Below, in pieces: positions 63,663 to 64,000 of a stretch of DNA of 64,000 bases. Under the pieces are notes generated by a model that worked only from the letters and a program-made list of their open reading frames with translations, ran no database searches and was not told the origin of the DNA. The DNA comes from Symbiodinium natans (Eukaryota > Sar > Dinophyceae > Suessiales > Symbiodiniaceae): contig CAJNDS010002449.1 in the NCBI GenBank assembly GCA_905221605.1, forward strand, positions 358,047 to 422,046. The letters are read 5' to 3'. A program made the position numbers and the translations under genes. Each line of letters begins with the position of its first letter. Within the stretch, counting starts at the first letter, position 1.

Positions 63663-64000
63663 GATTCAAGTTGCAGGGATGGCGCATTTTCCAAGTAACG
63701 TTCCGAGCTTCGCCATTTCAACATATCAAGACGTGCAGAAGTCCGGCTTCTGCCAACCACATGCTAACTTCACGACTTGCCAGAGGAAGGGGTTTTTCCC
63801 TCCTGAGGAGGTTTGTCCCTTTGTACTGCAACTGTGCAAATATTGTACAGTGCCTGGCTGCCTGCATCAACATATTCGAAATCTTAAAAATGATTACCAA
63901 CAAATTTCGTCATTTAAAAATATTGTTTTCGATAAGATATCGCAAGAAATGAGAGAATCCTCAAAAAAAATAATCTAAATCCAAAGATTCGGAAAGATCC
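63663..64000. other. Downstream region, no gene seen
   Basis: 3' flank of the ankyrin gene. Short frames only, AT-rich towards the window edge. No polyadenylation signal of the animal type. Confidence 0.4.

Overview
This window looks like nuclear DNA of a core dinoflagellate. I cannot name the genus. The reasons are: (1) an ankyrin-repeat membrane gene whose introns have GT, GC and possibly GA donors, AG|G acceptors and short direct repeats at both ends; (2) retroelement gag, integrase, RT and RNase H sequences of the kind abundant in dinoflagellates; (3) a match to the last 12-13 bases of the dinoflagellate spliced leader inside both LTRs of a large element; (4) interstitial CCCTAAA repeats; and (5) an extreme load of simple and tandem repeats. 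No rRNA, tRNA, CRISPR or bacterial operon was seen. Most long open frames between 27.7 and 35.1 kb are artefacts of repeats that cannot form stop codons.

Layout. 0-13 kb: repeat-rich DNA, with AAGCCCCCC-type satellites, a 51-bp minisatellite, a dispersed module containing GATTCGAGGGGGGTGG, a segmental duplication (3.5 and 6.5 kb) and two copies of a TIR-bounded non-autonomous element (9.1 and 11.3 kb) next to an inverted partial copy. 13.6-14.8 kb: a deleted LTR retroelement keeping only gag. 15.5-17.7 kb: a long foldback inverted repeat. 19.3-21.6 kb: 60-bp and 51-bp minisatellites. 22.8-23.4 kb: a decayed Ty1/copia RNase H with polypurine tract and LTR start. 27.7-31.6 kb: an A/C-only microsatellite, then two inverted repeat arms that enclose an integrase core fragment. 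31.9-35.0 kb: an exon running into a 2.4-kb minisatellite whose unit changes stepwise.

37.1-63.7 kb (plus strand): a multi-exon gene for an ankyrin-repeat, multi-pass membrane protein. One of its introns (43,742-61,374) holds a TAG microsatellite that was split by a 15.2-kb LTR retroelement (45,009-60,230, minus strand).

That element is the highlight. Its LTRs begin TGTGA and end TCACA. It encodes Gag, an RT thumb/RNase H segment, a D,D(35)E integrase, and then, downstream of the integrase, the RT fingers/palm with YVDD. A third ORF combines a Tpt1/KptA-like RNA 2'-phosphotransferase, several zinc fingers, a membrane segment and a phospholipase-D-family domain. No protease was found. Frameshifts and an in-frame TGA suggest that this copy is defective, recoded or rearranged. 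I do not know of this layout as a described element, but I could not search.
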